A stretch of DNA of 15,565 nucleotides from Cyanobium sp. NIES-981 (GCA_945907085.1 CAMDSS010000018.1:1-15565); one strand, 5' to 3'; counted from the stretch's first letter, positions 1-7,070 are shown. Numbers and translations: made by a program. The notes: generated by a model not told the origin, from the sequence alone.

Positions 1-2133
1 TACCACCTCAACAGCCCGGAGATGGCCAAGGCCCTCCATGGAGCCGTCAAGGCAGGCCCTGGCTACGACCACTTCTCCACCTACCAAACCCTGCTCGAGC
101 ACAGGCCGATTACGGCCCTGCGCGATCTGTTGCAGCTCAAGCCGGCGGCCACGCCACTGCCGCTTGATCAGGTGGAGAGTGTGGAGAGCATTTGTGCCCG
201 TTTCTGCACCGGGGGCATGAGTCTTGGGGCCCTGTCCCGCGAGGCCCACGAGGTGCTGGCGGTGGCCATGAACCGCATCGGCGGCAAGAGCAACAGCGGC
301 GAAGGAGGCGAAGATCCGGCCCGTTTCCACGCGCTCCACGACGTGGATGGCGAGGGCCGTTCGGCCACCCTTCCCGGTATCAAAGGCCTGCGCAACGGCG
401 ATACCGCCTGTTCCGCCATTAAGCAGATCGCCTCGGGTCGCTTCGGCGTGACGCCGGAATACCTCCGCAGCGGCAAGCAGCTGGAGATCAAGGTGGCCCA
501 GGGGGCCAAGCCCGGTGAGGGCGGTCAGCTGCCTGGACCGAAGGTGGATCCCTACATCGCCTGGCTGCGCAACAGCAAGGCCGGTGTGGCCCTGATCTCG
601 CCCCCGCCCCACCACGACATTTATTCCATTGAGGATCTCGCCCAGCTGATCCACGACCTGCACCAGGTGCATCCCGCCGCCAAGGTGAGCGTGAAGCTGG
701 TGGCGGAGATCGGCATCGGCACGATTGCCGCCGGGGTGGCCAAGGCCAATGCCGATGTGATTCAGATTTCGGGTCACGACGGTGGCACCGGTGCCTCGCC
801 GCTGAGCTCGATCAAGCACGCGGGTAGCCCCTGGGAATTGGGCCTCACCGAGGTGCACCGCTCCCTGCTGGAGAACGGCCTGCGGGATCGGGTGTTGCTG
901 CGCGCCGATGGCGGCCTCAAAACCGGCTGGGACGTGGTGATCGCGGCCCTGCTTGGCGCCGAGGAATATGGCTTTGGCTCGGTGGCGATGATCGCCGAGG
1001 GTTGCATCATGGCCCGGGTTTGCCATACCAACAACTGCCCTGTGGGCGTGGCTACCCAGAAGGAAGCCCTCCGCAAACGCTTTACCGGCCTCCCGGAGCA
1101 CGTGGTGAATTTCTTCCTATTCGTGGCGGAAGAAGTGCGCCAGCTCCTGAGTGTGTTGGGTGTGGCCCGCCTCGAGGATTTGATCGGCCGCAGCGACTAT
1201 CTCGAGCCCCGCTCCGTGACCCTGGCCAAAACCAAGGCCCTCGATCTCTCCTGCCTGATCGATCCGATTCCGGCCGCGGCTGATCGCGGATGGCTCCATC
1301 ACGACGCTGACGCCCATGGCAACGGCCCGATCCTGGAAGACCAGTTGCTTGGTGATGCGGGGCTGATGGCTGCGATCGACGGCCACGGCCAGGTGGCCCG
1401 CAACCTGGCGATCATCAACACCGACCGCAGCGTGGGTGCCCGCATCTCCGGAGAGATTGCGGCGCGCCATGGCAACACCGGCTTCCAAGGTCAGCTCGAC
1501 CTCACCTACGAGGGTGCCGCAGGCCAAAGCTTTGGGGCCTTTGTGCTCCAGGGCATGAATCTGCGCCTGGTGGGTGAAGCCAACGATTACGTGGGCAAGG
1601 GCATCAACGGTGGCCGCATCACCGTGGTGCCCCCTGCTGGTGTGAACGACCCCGGCAGCCAGGTAATCCTGGGCAACACCTGCCTCTATGGGGCCACCGG
1701 TGGCGAGCTGTTTGCCCTGGGCCGGGCCGGGGAGCGCTTCGCCGTGCGCAATAGCGGGGTCAAAACCGTGGTGGAGGGTTCCGGCGACCACTGCTGCGAA
1801 TACATGACCGGCGGCGTGGTGGTGGTGCTTGGCTCTACAGGGCGCAACGTGGCGGCTGGTATGACCGGCGGGGTGGCCTTCCTGCTCGATGAAGACGGCG
1901 GCTTGGCCGACCGTCTCAACCCTGAAATTGTGGCCATCTGCCCTATCACCACCCCAGAGCAGGAAGCCCTGCTCAAGCCCCTGCTGGAGGCCCATCTCCA
2001 GCACACGGGCAGCGCCAAGGCGGCCGAAATCTTGGCCGATTGGACCAGCTGGAAGGCTAGGTTCAAGGTGCTTGTACCCCCCAGCGAAAAGGCCAACCTC
2101 GGCCTGGAGCAGCGCGAAACCGTTGCGGCCTAG
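1..2133 (+). CDS. glsF: Ferredoxin-dependent glutamate synthase, C-terminal half (partial at left edge)
   Basis: Fd-GOGAT makes two glutamates from glutamine and 2-oxoglutarate using reduced ferredoxin, and is the main ammonium-assimilation step with glutamine synthetase. The frame is already open at base 1 (reads YHLNSPEMAKALH), so only about 710 of some 1500 residues are present; the amidotransferase domain lies outside. Visible parts are the FMN-binding synthase domain (GGMSLGALS, KSNSGEGGEDP, KPGEGGQLPG, GHDGGTGASPLSS), the three 3Fe-4S cysteines in CIMARVCHTNNC (codons at 1003, 1021 and 1036), and the C-terminal GXGXG beta-helix domain (about 1380-1900). Between GEDPARF and AIKQIASGRFG (about 331-411) is an insert of some 27 residues, including LPGIKGLRNGDT, matching the ferredoxin loop that NADPH-type GltB lacks. 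This is why I call it ferredoxin-dependent; databases may label it gltB or gltS. The stop overlaps the convergent lipA stop. Confidence 0.95.
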   Translation, partial: YHLNSPEMAKALHGAVKAGPGYDHFSTYQTLLEHRPITALRDLLQLKPAATPLPLDQVESVESICARFCTGGMSLGALSREAHEVLAVAMNRIGGKSNSGEGGEDPARFHALHDVDGEGRSATLPGIKGLRNGDTACSAIKQIASGRFGVTPEYLRSGKQLEIKVAQGAKPGEGGQLPGPKVDPYIAWLRNSKAGVALISPPPHHDIYSIEDLAQLIHDLHQVHPAAKVSVKLVAEIGIGTIAAGVAKANADVIQISGHDGGTGASPLSSIKHAGSPWELGLTEVHRSLLENGLRDRVLLRADGGLKTGWDVVIAALLGAEEYGFGSVAMIAEGCIMARVCHTNNCPVGVATQKEALRKRFTGLPEHVVNFFLFVAEEVRQLLSVLGVARLEDLIGRSDYLEPRSVTLAKTKALDLSCLIDPIPAAADRGWLHHDADAHGNGPILEDQLLGDAGLMAAIDGHGQVARNLAIINTDRSVGARISGEIAARHGNTGFQGQLDLTYEGAAGQSFGAFVLQGMNLRLVGEANDYVGKGINGGRITVVPPAGVNDPGSQVILGNTCLYGATGGELFALGRAGERFAVRNSGVKTVVEGSGDHCCEYMTGGVVVVLGSTGRNVAAGMTGGVAFLLDEDGGLADRLNPEIVAICPITTPEQEALLKPLLEAHLQHTGSAKAAEILADWTSWKARFKVLVPPSEKANLGLEQRETVAA

Positions 2134-2999
2134 CGCGGGTGCTCCCGCATCAGCCGCTGGACTTCACCGGCGTGGTAACTGCTGCGGGTAAGGGGCGTAC
2201 TCACCACCTGGAGGAAGCCCAGTTCGTCTTCGCCATGGCGCTGGAAGCTGGTGAATTGTTCCGGGGTGACGAACCGATCCACCGGCAGGTGCTTGGGGCC
2301 TGGGGAGAGGTATTGGCCGATGGTCACGATGTCCACCTGGTGGCTGCGGAGGTCAGCCATCACCTCCCGAACTTCGTGGTCGGTTTCGCCCAGCCCCGTC
2401 ATCAGGCCTGATTTGGTGTAGGTGCGGGGCCACCCCTTTCGGACCCGCTGGAGCAACGCGAGCGAGCGTTCGTAGATCCCCTGGGGCCGGGCTTTTTTGT
2501 AGAGCCTGGGCACGGTTTCGATGTTGTGGTTGAGCACCTCAGGGGCGCCCGCCATCACGGCGGCCAGGGCGTCCCAGTTGCCACAGAAATCAGGTATCAG
2601 CAACTCAATGCTGGTGAGGGGCGAGCGGCTACGCACCTGCTCAATGCAGGCCACAAATTGGCTGGCACCGCCATCGGCCAGGTCGTCGCGGTTCACCGAG
2701 GTGATCACCACGTGGCTGAGCCCCATGCGCTGCACCGCCTCCCCCAGCCGTTCGGGCTCGGTGGGGTCGAGCTCCCGCACGCTCTTGTCGAAGTCGATAT
2801 CGCAGTAGGGGCAGGCGCGGGTGCAGCCCGGACCCATGATCAAAAAGGTGGCCGTGCCGCCGGCAAAGCATTCGCCGATGTTGGGGCAGCTCGCCTCCTG
2901 GCAAACGGTATTCAGCTTGAGGTCCACCAGCAGATCGGCGATGGCACCGATGCGCTCCCGCTGGGGGGCTTTCACGCGCAGCCAGTCGGGTTTGAGCAA
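2130..2999 (-). CDS. lipA: Lipoyl synthase (radical SAM)
   Basis: LipA inserts two sulfurs into protein-bound octanoyl groups to form the lipoyl cofactor of 2-oxoacid dehydrogenases and the glycine cleavage H protein. The 289-residue product has both cluster motifs: auxiliary CQEASCPNIGEC (Cys33, 38, 44) and radical-SAM CTRACPYC (Cys59, 63, 66). It also has VITSVNRDDLADGG, LIPDFCGN, NHNIETV, SGLMTGLGE, TIGQYL, and the C-terminal RSSYHAGE that supplies the serine cluster ligand. The length is normal for a short LipA. The start is TTG: upstream the frame stays open to a stop at 3045-3047 with no ATG or GTG, and conserved sequence begins at once (KPDWLRVKAPQRERIG). I see no well-placed Shine-Dalgarno; a GGAG lies about 21 bases upstream. 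A CTG start at 3024-3026 cannot be excluded. The gene converges on glsF with a 4-base overlap. Confidence 0.95.
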   Translation of the reverse strand: MLKPDWLRVKAPQRERIGAIADLLVDLKLNTVCQEASCPNIGECFAGGTATFLIMGPGCTRACPYCDIDFDKSVRELDPTEPERLGEAVQRMGLSHVVITSVNRDDLADGGASQFVACIEQVRSRSPLTSIELLIPDFCGNWDALAAVMAGAPEVLNHNIETVPRLYKKARPQGIYERSLALLQRVRKGWPRTYTKSGLMTGLGETDHEVREVMADLRSHQVDIVTIGQYLSPGPKHLPVDRFVTPEQFTSFQRHGEDELGFLQVVSTPLTRSSYHAGEVQRLMREHPR

Positions 3000-3078
3000 A
3001 GGGAGTGCCGGCCCGAAGGGCTCCAGGTGGGGCGAACGGTGACTCTAGAAACCTGTCTGGTCTTCCCTGGTCATCGCC

Positions 3079-3084
3079 TAAAGT
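3079..3084 (+). promoter_or_regulatory. Possible -10 element of the tRNA-Pro gene
   Basis: TAAAGT lies 10 bases before the mature tRNA 5' end, the right place for a -10 box with a very short leader. I see no convincing -35 hexamer at the usual distance, so this is a weak call. Confidence 0.3.
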
Positions 3085-3094
3085 TGCTCGAGCC

Positions 3095-3168
3095 CGGGAT
3101 GTGGCGCAGCTTGGTAGCGCACTTCGTTCGGGACGAAGGGGCCGCAGGTTCGAATCCTGTCATCCCGA
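3095..3168 (+). tRNA. tRNA-Pro, anticodon CGG
   Basis: A 74-base cloverleaf can be drawn by hand. The acceptor stem CGGGATG (3095-3101) pairs with CATCCCG (3161-3167), with discriminator A at 3168. The D stem is GCGC/GCGC (3104-3107, 3117-3120) with GG in the loop. The anticodon stem is CTTCG/CGAAG (3122-3126, 3134-3138) around loop TTCGGGA, so the anticodon is CGG (3129-3131), which reads CCG proline codons. The variable loop has 5 bases, and the T stem GCAGG/CCTGT carries loop TTCGAAT. CCA is not encoded (ATT follows), so it must be added after transcription, as is common in cyanobacteria. The gene stands alone between lipA and the corrin enzyme gene. I see no partial copy elsewhere in the window that would mark it as an integration site. 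Confidence 0.96.
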
Positions 3169-3172
3169 TTTT

Positions 3173-3189
3173 GAGAGGTTTCCCCTCTC
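3173..3189 (+). terminator. Weak hairpin after tRNA-Pro
   Basis: GAGAGG (3173-3178) can pair with CCTCTC (3184-3189) around a 5-base loop, just beyond the tRNA and before the convergent stop at 3194. There is no T-tract after it on either strand, so it may be a weak terminator or a 3'-trailer structure. Confidence 0.25.
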
Positions 3190-3193
3190 CGGA

Positions 3194-5035
3194 TTAATCC
3201 AGCTCGGCCCCCGGGTACCCCCTTGGGGTCACCATGCGGCCGTCCTGGGTGCGGCTGGTGCTGTTGCCCACGAGCACCAGGGTGAGCATGTCCACCTGCT
3301 CGATCGGCAGATCGCCGAGGGTGTGCAGGCTCACCTGTTCTTGCGGGCGGCCGAGCTGGCGGGCCAGGGCCACGGGGGTGGTCCCGGGTCGCCCGGCAAG
3401 CAGCAGCTCCTGGGCCCTCGCCAATTGCCAATCCCGGCCCTTGGAGCGTGGGTTGTAGAGCGCCACCACAAAATCCCCCGCGGCGGCTGCTTCCAGGCGC
3501 TTTTCGATCACCTCCCAGGGGGTCAGCCGATCGCTGAGGCTGATCGTGCAGAAGTCGTGCATGAGGGGTGCCCCGGCCCGGGCGGCGGCGAGCTGTAGGG
3601 CCGAGATGCCTGGGTGCACTTCAAAACTGGGTCGTTGACCTGGGCTTTGGCTGAGCCACAACTCCAGGGCCAGGCCGGCCATGGCGTAGATGCCGCTGTC
3701 GCCCGAGGACACCAACGCCACATTCAGTCCCTGGTTGGCCAAGCCCAAGGCCTGGGCGCAGCGGGCCCGTTCTTCGGTGAGGCGGCCGTCGCAGCGCAAT
3801 TGGTCGGGCCGGCGGAGGGGTTCGAGCAAATCCAAATAGAGGCCATAGCCCACCCAAACGGTGGCCTCGGCCAGGGCACGGCGGGCATCGGGGGTGAGCA
3901 GATCGAGGCGACCGGGGCCACTTCCCACCAGATGCAATTGGCCGGCCTGGGGTGCCCATTGCTCGGCGGAGGTGGCAATGGCCAAGGTGCCAGCCCCCTG
4001 TTCGCCGTCCTGGGCTCGGGCGATGGTTTTGTTCAACAACAAGCGGGCTCCAGGGCCGGCGGCGACCAGGGCCGCTGCTTCGGCGACACTCGCCGTGCCC
4101 ATCTCTGCCGCCACCGCATCGGAAGGGTTGGGAACGGCGATGGCATTCAGGGTCGCTGCCGGCATCCACTGCTGGGCCCAGCCCCGCTCCTGGGCAAGGG
4201 CGAGGAACGCCTGTTCATCGGATTTGCGATCAATGCTCGCCATCCCTGCGATGGCCTCAGGGGCCAGGCCCAGACGATCCAATTCCTGATCCACTAACCG
4301 GGCAATCAGCTCCTGGCTGGTGCCCCGTTCACAGCCCAGCCCCAGCCAGAGGCTGGGGGGATGCCAGCGGCAACCCTCGCCCCGGGTGATGCCAATGGTG
4401 AGGTCGATCTCATTTGATGAATCAGCACCATTTGGATCAGCACCATTTGGATCGGTGCTTTGGTTGACGGTCTCGGCGACCAATCCCGAGGCTGCCGCGG
4501 CAGCCAGGCCCCTCCAGAGTTGGGTGCCGTTGGTTTGCTTGACGGCCAGGCGAGCGCGCTCGCCTGCGGCGGCTTTTTGCATCAGGGCGTTCCAGTCGCC
4601 CGTGGCGCTGCGGCGCCAGCCCCAGCTTTTGCCGAAGGCATCGAGGGCGAGCCTGCCCTGGCTGCCACTGCTTCCGGTGAGGACAGCCTGGCCTCCGAGC
4701 AGGGCGGCCACCCCTTGGCTCAGGGCTTCGGCACCTGCTGCGTGACCCCCGAGCAGCGGGATGGCAAAGGCCCCCTGGGGATCCACCACCACCACGGCCG
4801 GGTCTTGGTTTTTGCCTTGCAGAAGTGGAGCAATCAGCCGGGTCACCAGGCCGCAGGCCCCCACCACCACAAACCCTTGGGCGCGGCCCCATTGGGACTG
4901 CAGCAGATCGCTGGCAGCAGGCTCTGAACCGCTTTCAACCGTGCGATGAATCAGTCCTGCTTGGCTCAGGAGTTCCAGCAGGCCATTGCCCTCGGGGCTG
5001 AAGGACAGCCCCCAAATGGTGGTGTGGTCACTCAC
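3194..5035 (-). CDS. cobJ: CbiG-CobJ fusion: cobalamin biosynthesis CbiG / precorrin-3B C17-methyltransferase
   Basis: This 613-residue bifunctional enzyme acts in corrin-ring synthesis, which in this group probably leads to pseudocobalamin. Residues about 1-190 resemble the CbiG N-terminal and middle regions (GACGLVTRLIAPLL, DPAVVVVD, FAIPLLGGH). Residues about 210-340 resemble the CbiG C-terminal domain (LWLGLGCERGTS, SIDRKSDE). From about 363 to the end is a full SAM-dependent methyltransferase of the CobJ/CbiH type (HLVGSGPGRLDLLTPDA, WVGYGLYLDLLEPL, SSGDSGIYAMAG, ALYNPRSKGR, LVGNSTSR). In the family, CbiG opens the ring lactone releasing acetaldehyde, and CobJ/CbiH methylates C17 with ring contraction. 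The start is GTG (5033-5035) overlapping the upstream stop as GTGA, with GGAG 11 bases ahead. The linker near residues 196-205 carries a DNA-level tandem repeat. Reading through both halves is uninterrupted. The fusion is known in cyanobacteria. Confidence 0.93.
   Translation of the reverse strand: MSDHTTIWGLSFSPEGNGLLELLSQAGLIHRTVESGSEPAASDLLQSQWGRAQGFVVVGACGLVTRLIAPLLQGKNQDPAVVVVDPQGAFAIPLLGGHAAGAEALSQGVAALLGGQAVLTGSSGSQGRLALDAFGKSWGWRRSATGDWNALMQKAAAGERARLAVKQTNGTQLWRGLAAAAASGLVAETVNQSTDPNGADPNGADSSNEIDLTIGITRGEGCRWHPPSLWLGLGCERGTSQELIARLVDQELDRLGLAPEAIAGMASIDRKSDEQAFLALAQERGWAQQWMPAATLNAIAVPNPSDAVAAEMGTASVAEAAALVAAGPGARLLLNKTIARAQDGEQGAGTLAIATSAEQWAPQAGQLHLVGSGPGRLDLLTPDARRALAEATVWVGYGLYLDLLEPLRRPDQLRCDGRLTEERARCAQALGLANQGLNVALVSSGDSGIYAMAGLALELWLSQSPGQRPSFEVHPGISALQLAAARAGAPLMHDFCTISLSDRLTPWEVIEKRLEAAAAGDFVVALYNPRSKGRDWQLARAQELLLAGRPGTTPVALARQLGRPQEQVSLHTLGDLPIEQVDMLTLVLVGNSTSRTQDGRMVTPRGYPGAELD
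4421..4450. repeat. 15-base tandem repeat (two perfect copies) in the CbiG-CobJ gene
   Basis: The unit ATCAGCACCATTTGG occurs at 4421-4435 and again at 4436-4450, followed by the start of a degraded third copy (ATCGGTGC). On the coding (minus) strand it gives DPNGA DPNGA in the flexible linker of the CbiG part. The unit is a multiple of three, so copy changes keep frame. Confidence 0.9.
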
Positions 5036-6801
5036 GAGGCCAAACGCTCCCGGAGACCAGCCAGGGGCCCCTTACGTTTTGGCTTGATGAGGGAGCCGTC
5101 TTCGTGCACCTGATCTCGAGCAGAACCCACCACGCTGGTACTGGGCGTTAGGCGATCTGGGTTTGTGATGGGGGGCGGGATCACAGCGTCTCGGTCCCCA
5201 GAGGCCCTGGCATCTGATGAATCATTCGGATTGGCAAACTCTTCAGGCTTGGCAAGCGCTTCAAGGTTGGGGAGGTCGTCGGGCTTGGCAAGCGCTTCAG
5301 GATTAGGAGGGTCTTCAGCCTTGGCGGGGGCATCGGGAGTGGTGCTTGGCAGCTCGGCGGCTGGCTCCTCGCTCCCATCTGCCAAGGCCGTTGGCTGATC
5401 AGCGTCGTCGTTGATGCGGTCTGAATTGGGTTCAGAATTGATTGCTGAAGGCTGGATTGCCAGGACTGGTTTGTCCTCCAGCAGGGTTTGCTCTCCGTTC
5501 TCGCCTGGGTTTTCTTCAGGTGCTGTGGTTGCCGATTCCCTCTCCCTGGATTCAGAGCTGTTGGGGGCGACGATCGCGTTTGCGCTTTGCGCCGGTTCGG
5601 GTTCTGCAGGTTGGGGCTCTATTGGGAGCGCGGGCTCCGCAGGTTGGGGCTCCGGTTCGGGTTCGGGTTTGGTTGTGCTTTGGGGTGGGGGTTCAGGCGC
5701 TGGAATTGGCGCTGCAACAGCTTTGGGCTTTGTTGGACGGGGCGTGGCTGGCGTGGGGGTTTGGCCCACAAGGCTGGCCAGTTCCTCGGCGCTGAGGCGG
5801 CCAAGCTGCCAGCGCGGCTTGGGCTCCGATGGCTTGAGCACCAGCTCTGAAACAAGACTGTTAAAGGGAGGGTTGAGGGGTTTGCCCCGCCCATCGAGAA
5901 GCTCGAGTTGGAGGCTATTGCTGCCGCTGCTCCAGCCCTTGAGCCAGATCGGCACGTTTTGATCAGTGATGAAGCTGTCCCCATTCACACTCACCCGCAG
6001 CCTCCAGCTGCCGTCGTTGTCGCGCAGGTGCTGCAGGGGGGCATCCAAGAGCAGCCAATCCAAGAGCACGGGCTCGCTGCTCACCACCCCTAGGGGGCTT
6101 ACGGGCAGGAGTTGGGGGCTGCCGGGTTCTGGCACGGTGAGGGGGTTGGCGGCGACTCGGTCGATACGGATTTGACTCGCTGCCCCGGAATTTTTTGCGG
6201 CTTCACCCCAGGGCTTGGCGGCGTAGGCCGTAATCCGATGGCTTCCTGGCGTTAGGGCCGGCAGGGTCAACTGCAGGGAATCGCCCTGCGGCGTGGAACG
6301 GTGCTCGGTGAGGCGGATGGGTTCCTGGTCGTCGATCTGAATGACCACATGGGGCCCCAGGCCCAGGGCACCTCCGTCTGTGAGGGGCCAATCCTGGGCC
6401 AGCAACTTCAGCGTCCAGTTGCCATTGGGCACGTTGGTGCCGTCGGCGGGCGCCAGGATCGTGACGCGGGGTTGGCGATCGGCCAGGGCTGCTTGGATCT
6501 GTTGAACCGCCAAGGGCGGGGGTAGCTCCTGCAGATGGCCATCGGGGGCGCTGGTCTTGATCAGGGGCCTCAGTTTCTCCAGGGGGCCAGGGCCTGCTGG
6601 CTGGCTTGCTGCTTGCACCGGAGGGCAGAAGGGCAGCAGCAGGAGCAGTCCAATCGCCAGGCCAAAGGCAGAACCCCTGCCCAAAAAGGTTCGCAAGCGG
6701 TTCTGCCAAGGACCATTCCAGGGATCGTGCCAAGCGCCGTCCGCAGGACGGCGCCCATGACGCTCGGCTGCGGTTGGATCGGTTGCGCGACCTGCCCTCA
6801 A
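5032..6801 (-). CDS. Secreted or membrane-anchored protein, beta-rich core and Pro/Glu/Ala-rich repeat tail, unknown function
   Basis: I do not recognise a named family. The 589-residue product has a 35-40 residue N-terminal extension, a hydrophobic stretch (residues about 44-60, FGLAIGLLLLLPF) and a likely signal-peptidase site after VQA (residue about 64). A folded region of about 270 residues follows. Its first part looks like an Ig-like beta-sandwich (VTILAPADGTNVP, TLPALTPGSHRITAYAAKPWGE), and a second similar part ends near residue 330. The rest is low complexity: Pro/Glu-rich (PEPEPEPQPAEP), then acidic hexapeptide repeats, and a basic C-terminus (IKPKRKGPLAGLRERLAS). The start is TTG, supported by GGTGGAG 5 bases ahead; the protein has no internal methionine. 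A second TTG (codon before RTFLGRG) would give a more ordinary signal peptide. The stop overlaps the next gene as GTGA, so co-translation with the CbiG-CobJ gene is likely. An extracytoplasmic structural or binding role is inference only. Confidence 0.8.
   Translation of the reverse strand: MRAGRATDPTAAERHGRRPADGAWHDPWNGPWQNRLRTFLGRGSAFGLAIGLLLLLPFCPPVQAASQPAGPGPLEKLRPLIKTSAPDGHLQELPPPLAVQQIQAALADRQPRVTILAPADGTNVPNGNWTLKLLAQDWPLTDGGALGLGPHVVIQIDDQEPIRLTEHRSTPQGDSLQLTLPALTPGSHRITAYAAKPWGEAAKNSGAASQIRIDRVAANPLTVPEPGSPQLLPVSPLGVVSSEPVLLDWLLLDAPLQHLRDNDGSWRLRVSVNGDSFITDQNVPIWLKGWSSGSNSLQLELLDGRGKPLNPPFNSLVSELVLKPSEPKPRWQLGRLSAEELASLVGQTPTPATPRPTKPKAVAAPIPAPEPPPQSTTKPEPEPEPQPAEPALPIEPQPAEPEPAQSANAIVAPNSSESRERESATTAPEENPGENGEQTLLEDKPVLAIQPSAINSEPNSDRINDDADQPTALADGSEEPAAELPSTTPDAPAKAEDPPNPEALAKPDDLPNLEALAKPEEFANPNDSSDARASGDRDAVIPPPITNPDRLTPSTSVVGSARDQVHEDGSLIKPKRKGPLAGLRERLAS
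5228..5335. repeat. 18-base tandem repeat array, six units, coding hexapeptides
   Basis: Six consecutive 18-base units begin at 5228, 5246, 5264, 5282, 5300 and 5318. Units at 5246 and 5282 are identical (GGCTTGGCAAGCGCTTCA); the others have diverged. On the coding minus strand they read PDAPAK, AEDPPN, PEALAK, PDDLPN, LEALAK, PEEFAN. The identical alternate units suggest duplication of a 36-base double unit, giving an extendable acidic-proline spacer. Confidence 0.85.
5606..5654. repeat. 33-base spaced repeat coding EPQPAEP twice
   Basis: GCAGGTTGGGGCTC occurs at 5606 and again at 5639, 33 bases (11 codons) apart. Both encode EPQPAEP in the Pro/Glu-rich region of the unknown secreted protein. 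It is separate from the 18-base array downstream in the same gene. Confidence 0.7.
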
Positions 6802-6806
6802 GCTGT

Positions 6807-6813
6807 CTCCACC
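6807..6813 (-). promoter_or_regulatory. Shine-Dalgarno deciding the TTG start of the unknown secreted protein
   Basis: On the minus strand GGTGGAG is followed by ACAGC and then TTG (6799-6801). The good match and 5-base spacing favour this TTG over the second in-frame TTG nearer the hydrophobic segment. Confidence 0.5.
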
Positions 6814-6895
6814 CTGCTGTGCTCAGGCCCCATTGTGCTAGCCGCCGCCGCCGACTGAATTGGCTTCAAAGAAGGACGAAAGATTGCGAGGTTTG

Positions 6896-6901
6896 ATTAT
6901 A
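6896..6901 (-). promoter_or_regulatory. Probable -10 box for the minus-strand operon
   Basis: The minus strand reads a perfect TATAAT inside an AT-rich patch (AAAATATAATCAAAC), unusual in this GC-rich region. It would start a transcript near 6889, giving a leader of about 85-90 bases before the TTG start. No good -35 is seen (GGCAAC at 17-base spacing). Confidence 0.45.
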
Positions 6902-6981
6902 TTTTGCCTGGGCTAAAAGTTGCCCTGCTCATGATTCTTTGCCTCCGGAAGAGCCCAGTGGTGGCCAGGGAAGCGCCGGGA

Positions 6982-7032
6982 TTGAACCTTTGTAACTGAG
7001 ACCCTAACTGGCTCGGAAGTGGAGCTTATAGT
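6982..7032 (+). promoter_or_regulatory. Candidate psaA promoter region
   Basis: Two overlapping possibilities exist. TTGAAC (6982-6987) and TAACTG (7005-7010) are 17 bases apart. Further on, TATAGT (7027-7032) is a good -10 with no clear -35. Either places the start some 210-240 bases before the psaA ATG, giving a long leader, which I recall also for psaAB in Synechocystis. On the minus strand of 6989-6996 is GTTACAAA, a perfect match to one half of the RpaB-binding HLR1 element, but no second half lies at the required spacing. I cannot choose between the promoters by eye. Confidence 0.35.
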
Positions 7033-7051
7033 CCGATCAGCGGTCCCCTAT

Positions 7052-7070
7052 CTGGGGCCCAAAGCCCCAG
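7052..7070 (+). other. psaA leader hairpin 1
   Basis: CTGGGGC (7052-7058) pairs perfectly with GCCCCAG (7064-7070) around the loop CCAAA. It lies in the likely untranslated leader of psaA. No T-tract follows, so it is not an intrinsic terminator. Confidence 0.5.

Noticed and set aside
3095..3168. tRNA-Pro as an integration site for a genomic island
   Set aside because: There is no partial tRNA copy, integrase or composition change nearby; flanking genes are ordinary housekeeping genes.
6690..6801. GRR in the N-terminus of the unknown secreted protein as a Tat signal
   Set aside because: The residues around the arginine pair (HGRRPADG) do not fit the S/T-R-R-x-F-L-K pattern and lie far from the hydrophobic core.
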